Under the pieces are notes generated by a model. It ran no database searches. It was not told the DNA's origin and saw only the letters and a list, made by a program, of their open reading frames with translations. The translations under genes and the position numbers were made by a program. Source: Fimbriiglobus sp043785105 (GTDB taxonomy: Bacteria; Planctomycetota; Planctomycetia; Gemmatales; Gemmataceae). Taken from it: a stretch of DNA of 64,000 bases. This document shows positions 43,958 through 51,330 of the stretch, piece after piece. Within the stretch, counting starts at the first letter, position 1. Each line of letters begins with the position of its first letter. The stretch covers positions 1-64,000 of the forward strand of contig JAYVXO010000103.1 of assembly GCA_043785105.1 (NCBI GenBank), given 5' to 3'.

Positions 43958-45265
43958 TCATAGCCCGTATCTCTTCCGCTTACGGTACAGGGTGCTGGAG
44001 TCGATGCCAAGCGTCCGTGCCGCGTCTTCAAGAGTCGGGCTAGCCGCGAGCACCCGGCGGATGTGTTCAATCTCGACCGTGCCAATCGGCACCCCTTCGC
44101 CGATCGCCACCCGAGTAACGGATGGACTGGGAGTGGACACGGAAGCCGGCAGGTCGCCGGTGTCGATCTCGGCCCCTCGGCAGAGGAGAACGCCTCGTTC
44201 GATTGCGTTTCGGAGTTCGCGCACGTTCCCCGGCCACCGATGCCGCAACAGCGCTTCTCGGGCCGCCGGTGTGAACCCCGTTACCGATTTGGGCGACCGG
44301 CTGTTGAACTGGGCCAGTAAATGGTCGCACAGGTGGGGCAGGTCGGCAACCCGCTCTCGGAGCGGGGGCACTGTCACTTCGATCACGTTCAGCCGGTACA
44401 AAAGATCCTCTCGAAACCGCCCAGTTACCACCTCGTCCTCCAAGTTTCGGTTGGTCGCAGACACGATCCGGACGTCGGCGAGCCGGGGCTTTGCCTCGCC
44501 GACTCGCTCGTAGGTCCGGTCTTGAACGAGCCGGAGGATCTTGGGTTGGAGGGGTAGGGGGAGGTCTCCGACCTCGTCCAGAAAGAGGGTGCCCTTTTCA
44601 GCCGCAGCGACTTTGCCGACCGTATCTTTAACGGCGCCGGTGAACGCACCTTTGGTGTGCCCGAATAGGTCACTCTCCAACAGGTCGGCTGAAAGGCTGG
44701 GGCAGTGAACGGTCACGAACGACTCTGCCGCCCGACGACTGCGCGCGTGGACCGCTCGGGCCAGTACCCCTTTGCCCGTCCCACTCTCCCCGCGTAGTAG
44801 TATCGTCGCGTCGCTGGCGGCAACGGCGAACACCATCTCCAAAATCCGTAGCATGGCCGGTTCTGTGCTGTCCAGCACGACCGCGTCACTGCCCCCCTCC
44901 TCATCGCTGTTCCGACCGCCCCACCTGTCAATCAGTTCAGTGAGTTGCTGTGGGGTGAACGGCTTCGGCAAGTAGTCTAGGGCGCCGCGGCGCATGGCCT
45001 CTACCGCAGTGTCAATGCTGGCATGAGCGGTAATCACCACGATCGCCTGTCTGGGTGTGACTTTGAGCAGTTCTGTCAGCACGTCTAGCCCGGATTCCCG
45101 TCCAAGCCGTAGATCCAGTAGCACCAAGTCTGGCTGAGATTCTCCGACCTGCTTGATCGCCTGAGCCTGGTTCATCGCCTCGGCAACAGTGTGCCCTCGA
45201 CTCTCTAGAGCAATTCGGATCGCCCGCCTCAGCGTGGCCTCATCATCAACGACAAGAATGTTCAT
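43958..45265 (-). CDS. NtrC-type sigma-54-dependent response regulator of the kdp locus
   Basis: A 435-residue bacterial enhancer-binding protein. ATG 45265 has GAGGTGA just upstream; the longer frame to 45331 would cover the activator-like palindromes and is rejected. The receiver has Asp51 in LVLLDLRLG and the conserved Lys in DYLPKPF. The AAA+ domain has Walker A GESGTGKG, the sigma-54 contact loop GAFTGA and Walker B GTLFLDEVGDLP. A Fis-type helix-turn-helix (LEDAARTLGIDSSTLYRKRKRY) ends the protein. It is the first gene of a divergent operon with a kinase and KdpD fragment. A consensus sigma-54 promoter faces the kdp genes, so this protein very likely activates them in place of KdpE. Confidence 0.9.
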   Translation of the reverse strand: MNILVVDDEATLRRAIRIALESRGHTVAEAMNQAQAIKQVGESQPDLVLLDLRLGRESGLDVLTELLKVTPRQAIVVITAHASIDTAVEAMRRGALDYLPKPFTPQQLTELIDRWGGRNSDEEGGSDAVVLDSTEPAMLRILEMVFAVAASDATILLRGESGTGKGVLARAVHARSRRAAESFVTVHCPSLSADLLESDLFGHTKGAFTGAVKDTVGKVAAAEKGTLFLDEVGDLPLPLQPKILRLVQDRTYERVGEAKPRLADVRIVSATNRNLEDEVVTGRFREDLLYRLNVIEVTVPPLRERVADLPHLCDHLLAQFNSRSPKSVTGFTPAAREALLRHRWPGNVRELRNAIERGVLLCRGAEIDTGDLPASVSTPSPSVTRVAIGEGVPIGTVEIEHIRRVLAASPTLEDAARTLGIDSSTLYRKRKRYGL

Positions 45266-45303
45266 GGTCACCTCAGTCCAGTTGTCCGATCTCAGTTTGA
45301 CAT

Positions 45304-45339
45304 CGTGCAAGTTGCACGGACACTGCGGCATATTGCACG
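45304..45339. promoter_or_regulatory. Candidate upstream activator sites for the kdp enhancer-binding protein
   Basis: A perfect palindrome, CGTGCAA-G-TTGCACG, occupies 45304-45318. The half-site TTGCACG recurs at 45333-45339, exactly 21 nt (two helical turns) downstream, next to a weaker left half. The sites lie about 80-110 nt before the -24 element of the sigma-54 promoter, a normal enhancer distance. They also sit just upstream of the regulator gene, so autoregulation is possible. Confidence 0.6.
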
Positions 45340-45414
45340 ATCCCCGGAGGTAAAGAACCTAGCCGGTGTCTGCATAACTTGCTGCCTGTTAAGAGATTGC
45401 GAATCGTACAGTTG

Positions 45415-45432
45415 TTGGCACTCCACTTGCAT
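45415..45432 (+). promoter_or_regulatory. Consensus sigma-54 (RpoN) promoter of the kdp operon
   Basis: The sequence TTGGCACTCCACTTGCAT matches the -24/-12 consensus TGGCAC-N5-TTGCA without mismatch. GG of the -24 element is at 45417-45418 and GC of the -12 element at 45429-45430, giving the required spacing. Transcription would begin near 45442, about 30 nt before the first small ORF. No comparable sigma-70 promoter was seen. Confidence 0.85.
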
Positions 45433-45473
45433 TGTAGGGACGTCGCTAACTCAACCGATTTGGAGTGTACGCC

Positions 45474-45569
45474 GTGGACCTGACGATCTGGATTCCGCTG
45501 ACAGTCGGACTTGGACTTGTCACACTGCTTTTATTGTTCGCGTTCGCCGAGGCGTGCGACCGCGTGTAA
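45474..45569 (+). CDS. 31-residue single-helix membrane peptide preceding kdpF
   Basis: The frame starts at GTG 45474 with GGAG eight nucleotides upstream and ends at TAA 45569. It encodes one hydrophobic helix (IPLTVGLGLVTLLLLFAFA) and a short polar tail, EACDRV. It is the first reading frame after the sigma-54 promoter and lies 11 nt before kdpF. The FA-x-x-CDR-type tail recalls short unnamed ORFs that I believe precede kdpF in other bacteria. It may be a small accessory subunit of the pump or a leader peptide. It is too short for standard gene calling. Confidence 0.6.
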   Translation: MDLTIWIPLTVGLGLVTLLLLFAFAEACDRV

Positions 45570-45580
45570 GGAGAATTTCC

Positions 45581-45661
45581 GTGATCTGGCTCACTGTATC
45601 CGTAACCCTGCTCCTGTTCGCTTACCTGTTAGCAGCACTATTGCGACCGGAGAAGTTCTAG
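45581..45661 (+). CDS. kdpF: KdpF, small stabilising subunit of the K+-transporting ATPase
   Basis: A 26-residue hydrophobic peptide starting at GTG 45581 with AAGGAG about six nucleotides upstream. The sequence has one membrane helix and the family-typical ending YLLAALLRPEKF, comparable with the YLVYAL-x3-E-x-F end of E. coli KdpF. KdpF stabilises the KdpABC complex in the membrane. It lies 100 nt before kdpA. Recognition rests on the terminal motif, size and position. Confidence 0.85.
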   Translation: MIWLTVSVTLLLFAYLLAALLRPEKF

Positions 45662-45673
45662 GCGTTCTTGTCG

Positions 45674-45695
45674 GCACCGCACGCTGAAGCGGTGC
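45674..45695 (+). promoter_or_regulatory. Hairpin between kdpF and kdpA
   Basis: GCACCGC at 45674-45680 pairs perfectly with GCGGTGC at 45689-45695 around an 8-nt loop. It lies 12 nt after the kdpF stop, inside the presumed operon. It may be an attenuating or mRNA-processing hairpin; no U-run follows. Confidence 0.4.
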
Positions 45696-45761
45696 GGCTA
45701 AGCTCGCCAGTTCCTTCGATGTCATTCCGCATCAAGACTCCCTTACACGAGTAACTCCGCC

Positions 45762-47600
45762 ATGTGGCTCCTGCCTATTTTGATTGTCGGACTGACCGTC
45801 GTGCTCTCGATCCCGATGGGACGGTACTTGGCACGCATCATGGACGGCAAGTACACCCCACCCGTGGTGCTCAGTTGGTTCGAGCGACAACTCGATACAG
45901 GTCCGCAAACCTGGAAGCAGTACACCGTCGCCCTGCTCCTGTTCAACACGGTCATGTTCGTGTTCGGGTATCTCGTCTTGGCCGTTCAGCCGATTATGCC
46001 GCTGAATCAAACGGACTCCGCGTTCGTCGATGGCAAGACGATGCTCGCGCCGACCACGATCTTTAACACCGTGACCTCGTTCCTGACGAACACCAACCTC
46101 CAGCACTATTCCGGCGAACAGCACCTGTCCTATTTTTCCCAGTTGGTGTTTGTCGTCTGGAGCATGTTCACCTCGGCGGCGGTCGGGTTCTGTGCGCTGG
46201 CGGCAATCATTCGCGGGCTTCGAGGCGATGCCCACATGGGGAACTATTACCTCGACATGTGGCGGGTCGTGGTCTACGTCTTTATCCCACTTAGCCTCTT
46301 GACTGGCATCTTGCTCATGGCTGCCGGGATACCAATGACCCTGGAGCCATCGGCTGAAGTCCAAACAATTCAGGTCGGATCAATGGGGAGCGACACGGTT
46401 GACGGCAAGGACGTGGCGAAGCCCCAGGTGATTGCCCGAGGGCCGGTTGCTGCCATTCTGCCGATCAAGCACCTCGGGACCAACGGGGGCGGATTCTTCG
46501 GGGCGAACTCGGCCCACCCGTTTGAAAACCCGTCGGCCTGGACCAACGTGTTGGAGTGCATCAGCATCCTGATTTTCCCATTCTCGTTAGTGGTGATGTT
46601 CGGGCGTATGCTGAACCAACCCCGCCATGCCGCAGTGATCTATTCCGTGATGATGTCGATGTTCGTGACCATGATCGTGTGGGCAGTGGTTCAGGACACG
46701 GGCAAGCCGAACCCGGCCCTCACGGCGCACCCCGCCTACACCGTGAAGGTGGCCGGCCACCCGGAGAAGGAAGTTTCGGCGCTCGGCGCCTTGCCTGTAG
46801 ACCAAGACGGGGTTGGTAACCTGGAGGGCAAGGAACTGCGGTTTGGGCCGTCCGCCGGACCCACGTTCTCGGCCATCACCACAGCCGTTACCTGTGGGTC
46901 GGTGAACTGTATGCACGACTCACTCAACCCACTGGCCGGGATCACCCCGCTCGTCGGGATGCAGTTGAACTGCGTGTTCGGCGGCAAGGGCGTTGGCTTG
47001 GTGAACATGATGATCTACCTCATCGTCGGCGTGTTCCTCGCCGGGCTGATGGTCGGGCGGACCCCGGAGTACCTCGGTAAGAAGATCGAAGCACGGGAGA
47101 TGAAGCTGGCCATGCTCGCCTTGCTCATCCACCCAATTTTAATCCTGGGTCCGACCGGGTTGTTCGCGGCCCTGGACTGGGGGAAGACGGCGACCAACAA
47201 CCCCGGCCCGCACGGGTTCAGCGAGATTCTGTACGAATTCAGTTCAGCGGCCGCGAACAACGGGTCTGGGTTTGAAGGGCTAGGCGATACCCAGGGGTTC
47301 AACGACCCGAAGAAAAACCTCTCGGCTCCAGCTACCTACGCGATGCAATGGGACATCGCCACGGGGTTGGTGATGATGCTCGGTCGGTTCGTCCCAATCA
47401 TCGCCCCACTCGCCATCGCCGCCAGCCTGGCGCGGAAGAAGAGAACCCCATTCACATCAGGGACGATGCGGACTGACACCGTCACATTCGGATTTGTCTT
47501 GCTCGGGACGGTGGTATTGATTGGGGCACTCCTATTTATTCCCGCTCTAGCCCTGGGTCCAGTCGCCGAGCATTACGGACCGATGCCGTTTGGTCGCTAA
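45762..47600 (+). CDS. kdpA: KdpA, potassium-binding subunit of the K+-transporting ATPase
   Basis: A 612-residue, ten-helix channel-like subunit, slightly longer than the usual 555-600. Selectivity-filter and family motifs are intact: NTVTSFLTNTNLQHYSGEQ, LGTNGGGFFGANSAHPFENP, TCGSVNCMHDSL and SSAAANNGSGFEGLG. It forms the high-affinity potassium path and transfers ions to the KdpB canal. The ATG at 45762 begins directly with the first helix (LLPILIVGLTVVLSIPMG). It is followed by kdpB; the 87-nt gap to the preferred kdpB start includes an in-frame extension. Confidence 0.97.
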   Translation: MWLLPILIVGLTVVLSIPMGRYLARIMDGKYTPPVVLSWFERQLDTGPQTWKQYTVALLLFNTVMFVFGYLVLAVQPIMPLNQTDSAFVDGKTMLAPTTIFNTVTSFLTNTNLQHYSGEQHLSYFSQLVFVVWSMFTSAAVGFCALAAIIRGLRGDAHMGNYYLDMWRVVVYVFIPLSLLTGILLMAAGIPMTLEPSAEVQTIQVGSMGSDTVDGKDVAKPQVIARGPVAAILPIKHLGTNGGGFFGANSAHPFENPSAWTNVLECISILIFPFSLVVMFGRMLNQPRHAAVIYSVMMSMFVTMIVWAVVQDTGKPNPALTAHPAYTVKVAGHPEKEVSALGALPVDQDGVGNLEGKELRFGPSAGPTFSAITTAVTCGSVNCMHDSLNPLAGITPLVGMQLNCVFGGKGVGLVNMMIYLIVGVFLAGLMVGRTPEYLGKKIEAREMKLAMLALLIHPILILGPTGLFAALDWGKTATNNPGPHGFSEILYEFSSAAANNGSGFEGLGDTQGFNDPKKNLSAPATYAMQWDIATGLVMMLGRFVPIIAPLAIAASLARKKRTPFTSGTMRTDTVTFGFVLLGTVVLIGALLFIPALALGPVAEHYGPMPFGR

Positions 47601-47687
47601 CGATGCTTGCCCCGGCCACTGCGTGTCCTCCACGGCCGGGTGGAACTGATTGCCATTACTCTGAACTCCGCTTGGAACATACTTATT

Positions 47688-49880
47688 ATGGCCGCCATCC
47701 TGTCGATGCCTCCGAGAGTGAATGCCACCGAGCTGAAGTCGGCTAGGCGAATTAGCCGGCGGCAAGGTCTCTTCGCCCCGGCCTTGCTTAAGACGGCTAT
47801 GGTCCGGGCCGTCATCATGCTCCGGCCCGACATCCTGTGGAAGAATCCCGTGATGTTTGTGGTCGAGATCGGAACCCTGCTGTCGATGGTCTACACCGTC
47901 TACAAGCTGGTGGACCCGAGTTCGACCTATGCTTCCTTCGGATACCTAGTTGCACTCGACGTGTGGCTACTCCTAACGGTCCTGTTCGCCAATTTCGCCG
48001 AGGCTCTCGCCGAGGCTCGTGGAAAGGCTCAGGCCGACGCCCTACGAAAAACACGCCAGGACACGCCGACCTTCCGGCTGACCCATGCCACAAGCGATTT
48101 TAACGCGGCACTGAACGCCCCGGCATCGGCATACGAGGAAATTGTGTCTACCGACCTCCGGCAAGGGGATTTGGTACTCGTCGAGGTAGGTCAGTTCATT
48201 CCGGCCGATGGCGAGATCGTAGCCGGGGTGGCCAGTGTTGATGAATCGGCCATCACTGGCGAGTCGGCGCCGGTCGTCCGGGAGGGCGGCGGAGACCGGA
48301 GCGGGGTGACCGGCGGAACCCGAGTCTTATCCGACCGGATCGTGGTCCAGGTCACTGCGGCTGCCGGAAAGTCGTTTTTGGACCGGATGATCGCCCTCGT
48401 GGAGGGGGCCGCACGGCAGCGGACCCCGAACGAGATCGCCTTGTCTCTGGTGCTCTCCGCATTCACCCTGATCTTCTTAATCGTCGTCGCCTCTCTTTGG
48501 CCGATGGCCTCGAACGCCGAGGCGTACATGGGCGACTACCTCGGCGTGAAAGACCTTAAGAGCCTGGGCACGGACATCCCGACCCTGGTGGCGCTGCTCG
48601 TTTGCTTGATCCCGACGACCATCGGCGCCTTGCTGGCGGCGATTGGAATCGCCGGGATGGACCGGGCATTAGGCGCGAACTTGATCGCCAAGAGCGGCAA
48701 GGCCGTGGAGGTGGCAGGAGACATCGACACCCTACTACTAGACAAGACCGGCACGATCACGATCGGCAACCGGAAGGCTACGAAATTCTTGCCCCTCTCA
48801 GACCTCGCAGCAACCGAAGTTGGGCTGCTCGCCGCGTTATCCAGCGCGGCCGACGAGACGCCCGAAGGCAAGAGTATCGTCGAACTATACCGGCGGACGC
48901 CTGGCGTGAACCCGGCCGCCGCAGCCGCACCAGCCGGGTCTCGGTTCATCGCGTTCACCGCCCAGACCCGGATGAGCGGTGTTGATCTGCCAGACGGACG
49001 CCGCATTCGCAAAGGTGCCACCGACGCGGTCCTCAAACACGTCCAGGCAATGGGCGGCACCGCACCTGCACTCCTACAAGAGCAAGTGAACACCTACGCC
49101 GCACAGGGTGCCACGCCGCTCTTAATCGCCGAAGACAAAAAAATAATCGGCCTAGTTGTGTTGGAGGATATCCTGAAGCCGGGCATCAAAGAGCGGTTCG
49201 ATCGGCTCCGCAAGATGGGCATCCGCACCGTTATGGTGACGGGGGACAACCCGCTGACTGCCAAGAGCATTGCGGAACAAGCCGGCGTAGACGATTACAT
49301 CGCCGAGGCAACGCCCGAAGCAAAACTCGCGTACATCCGCAAGGAGCAGCAGGGCGGGCGGCTCGTGGCGATGATGGGGGACGGAACGAACGACGCCCCA
49401 GCGCTGGCCCAGGCCGACTTGGGGGTCGCAATGAATAGCGGCACCCAGGCCGCAAAAGAAGCTGGGAACATGGTCGATCTGGACAGTGACCCGACGAAGC
49501 TCATCGAAGTCGTGGAGATAGGCAAGCAGCTCCTGATGACCCGTGGGGCGCTCACGACGTTCTCGATTGCCAACGACTTGGCCAAGTACTTTGCCATCGT
49601 TCCCGCGCTGTTCGCCGGGACACTGCCCTGGCTCAAGGCCATCGACTTCATGAACTTGGCGTCGCCGACATCCGCCATCCTGTCGGCAGTGATATTCAAC
49701 GCCCTCATCATCCCCTGCCTGATCCCCATCGCGCTCAAAGGCGTCAAATACCGCCCCGTTGGGGCGGATGCGCTACTCCGACGCAACTTGCTGATTTGGG
49801 GACTCGGCGGAGTGATCCTTCCGTTCATCGGGATCAAGTTAATCGACATGATACTGTCGCTGATTCCAGGTGTGGTTTAA
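47688..49880 (+). CDS. kdpB: KdpB, catalytic P-type ATPase subunit
   Basis: From ATG 47688 the protein has 730 residues, slightly above the usual 680-700. The open frame extends to TTG 47607, and those 27 residues (RPLRVLHGRVELIAI) are not typical of the family, so the internal ATG is preferred without a strong ribosome site. All P-type motifs are present: actuator loop ITGESAPV, phosphorylated Asp352 in DKTGTIT, ATP-binding KGATDAV, and hinge MMGDGTNDAPALAQADLGVAM. The unit drives potassium uptake by ATP hydrolysis with KdpA, KdpC and KdpF. It ends 48 nt before kdpC. Confidence 0.96.
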   Translation: MAAILSMPPRVNATELKSARRISRRQGLFAPALLKTAMVRAVIMLRPDILWKNPVMFVVEIGTLLSMVYTVYKLVDPSSTYASFGYLVALDVWLLLTVLFANFAEALAEARGKAQADALRKTRQDTPTFRLTHATSDFNAALNAPASAYEEIVSTDLRQGDLVLVEVGQFIPADGEIVAGVASVDESAITGESAPVVREGGGDRSGVTGGTRVLSDRIVVQVTAAAGKSFLDRMIALVEGAARQRTPNEIALSLVLSAFTLIFLIVVASLWPMASNAEAYMGDYLGVKDLKSLGTDIPTLVALLVCLIPTTIGALLAAIGIAGMDRALGANLIAKSGKAVEVAGDIDTLLLDKTGTITIGNRKATKFLPLSDLAATEVGLLAALSSAADETPEGKSIVELYRRTPGVNPAAAAAPAGSRFIAFTAQTRMSGVDLPDGRRIRKGATDAVLKHVQAMGGTAPALLQEQVNTYAAQGATPLLIAEDKKIIGLVVLEDILKPGIKERFDRLRKMGIRTVMVTGDNPLTAKSIAEQAGVDDYIAEATPEAKLAYIRKEQQGGRLVAMMGDGTNDAPALAQADLGVAMNSGTQAAKEAGNMVDLDSDPTKLIEVVEIGKQLLMTRGALTTFSIANDLAKYFAIVPALFAGTLPWLKAIDFMNLASPTSAILSAVIFNALIIPCLIPIALKGVKYRPVGADALLRRNLLIWGLGGVILPFIGIKLIDMILSLIPGVV

Positions 49881-49928
49881 CGACATCCCAGGTCTACCAA
49901 GTAGACCAAACTTCAGGAGACATGGATC

Positions 49929-51002
49929 ATGAATCATTTGCGCGGGAACTTGCTTTTACTAATTTTCACCGTCGTGATCTGCTGCGTGCTTTACCCGGTG
50001 ACGCTGTACGGGATCGGTCAGATCGTGTTCCCGAGTACCTCGGGCGGCCTAGTAGACGTGAAGGGCAATAGCAGTCATGACGGGGCACGGGGGTCGAGAT
50101 TGATCGCCCAGCCGTTCACATCCGACGAGTACTTCTGGCCACGACCGTCGGCTGCGTCTTACAACGCGACTGCCTCAGGCGGTAGCAACTGGGGGGCAAA
50201 TAATCCGAAATTGCGAGATCGTGTGGCCCAACAACTCGGGCCGATCGTCGTGTACAAAAAAGGGAGCCGATCAATTCAGCGTGGGTCGGAGGCGAGGACT
50301 CCGCAGCAAGACATGGAGGTCTGGTTCGCGGCTGTCCCCGATCGAGTCGCCACCTGGACCGCCGATTCGTCAATGGCGCCCGCAAACTGGGCGAAGACAG
50401 ACCTCGCCAACGACAAGTATGGCCTCCAAGGCGAATACGTCCTTCAATGGGCGAAGGACCACCCGGAGGTGACGGCGGAATGGACGAAGGCGAACTCGGA
50501 CAAGACCGACGAACCTAAGCCCGAAGACCTATCCGTCGCGTTTTTCGCTAGCTTTGCCAAGGTTCATCCAGCGAAGTGGCCCGGCGTTGTCGATGTCAAG
50601 CAACCAGACGGAAAGACCGTGAAGCAAATCGGGCCGGTCTCTTCGGATTCCGGCATTCATGCCAACTTCTTCGACCTGTGGCTGAGTGATCCGACGAACC
50701 GCGAGAAGGTCGTGGACCTGGAGCCGGTGGTCGCTGACATGGTGACGACCTCGGGATCCGGTCTGGATCCGCACGTCTCGCTCCGCAATGCCCTGTCGGT
50801 CTACCAACTCGACCGAGTAGCCGGCAAGCGTGCGCCGTCTCCGGCTGAGTTCGACAAAGTGAAGCTAGGAATTGCTGACCTGGTGCGGACGAGGTCTTTT
50901 ACTCCCCTCTCGGGGCTAGTCGGAGAACCGCTCGTGAACGTGCTGGAGTTAAACATCGATCTGGACAATCGCTTCCCGATGCCGCCGACTGTCACCCCGT
51001 AA
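49929..51002 (+). CDS. kdpC: KdpC with a large internal insertion
   Basis: A 357-residue protein, against about 190-200 for most KdpC. The N-terminal half is typical: one helix (LLLLIFTVVICCVLYPVTLYG), SRLIAQPFTSDEYFWPRPSA, and ASGGSNWGANNPKL. The C-terminal signature is intact: TTSGSGLDPHVSLRNALSVY, then LVGEPLVNVLELN. Between them, roughly residues 110-262, is an extra hydrophilic segment of about 150 residues (for example YGLQGEYVLQWAKDHPEVT and AFFASFAKVHPAKWPG) that has no place in standard KdpC. The frame is unbroken. The extra part would lie outside the membrane, next to KdpA. The gene closes the operon. Confidence 0.93.
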   Translation: MNHLRGNLLLLIFTVVICCVLYPVTLYGIGQIVFPSTSGGLVDVKGNSSHDGARGSRLIAQPFTSDEYFWPRPSAASYNATASGGSNWGANNPKLRDRVAQQLGPIVVYKKGSRSIQRGSEARTPQQDMEVWFAAVPDRVATWTADSSMAPANWAKTDLANDKYGLQGEYVLQWAKDHPEVTAEWTKANSDKTDEPKPEDLSVAFFASFAKVHPAKWPGVVDVKQPDGKTVKQIGPVSSDSGIHANFFDLWLSDPTNREKVVDLEPVVADMVTTSGSGLDPHVSLRNALSVYQLDRVAGKRAPSPAEFDKVKLGIADLVRTRSFTPLSGLVGEPLVNVLELNIDLDNRFPMPPTVTP

Positions 51003-51230
51003 CGGAAGCAACCACCTTGGATCGCACCGAGCCAGCCTATTGGCACCGACGCCCCAAGCCGCCCGTCCGCGATCACCAAACCAACCGAGGACTTCGACGC
51101 TTACGCCCGAACCGCTGCCGCGATTCTATCATGTGATGCTCGCCCGTGTGACGCAGTCGTTTACGATTCCGATTGATGACACCCCATTGGTTGCTGGATG
51201 CACGCCCTCACCAGGTATCCTGGCGGAAAA

Positions 51231-51300
51231 AGCGTGAGCGTCACATTTGTGGGAGGAATTTTGAATCCAAAATTCCTCCCACAAATGTGACGCTCACGCT
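51231..51300. repeat. Perfect 33-bp inverted repeat between convergent kdpC and minus-strand gene
   Basis: The arm at 51231-51263, beginning AGCGTGAGCGTCACATTTGT, is matched base for base by the reverse complement at 51268-51300, with only AATC between them. It lies in the 328-nt gap between kdpC and the convergent gene ending at 51331. It could be a two-way terminator, a dispersed palindromic element or a source of a stable RNA hairpin. It is far longer than a normal terminator stem. The rest of the gap (51003-51230) shows only a short CCAGG-TAT-CCTGG dyad at 51211-51223. Confidence 0.85.
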
Positions 51301-51330
51301 CCTAGGGCGTACCGGCGATCGGTGTTGCCG

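Noticed and set aside
47607..47687. Longer kdpB start at TTG 47607
   Set aside because: The added residues are not typical of KdpB and the frame there follows directly on the kdpA stop. The internal ATG gives a family-like N-terminus, though its ribosome site is also weak.
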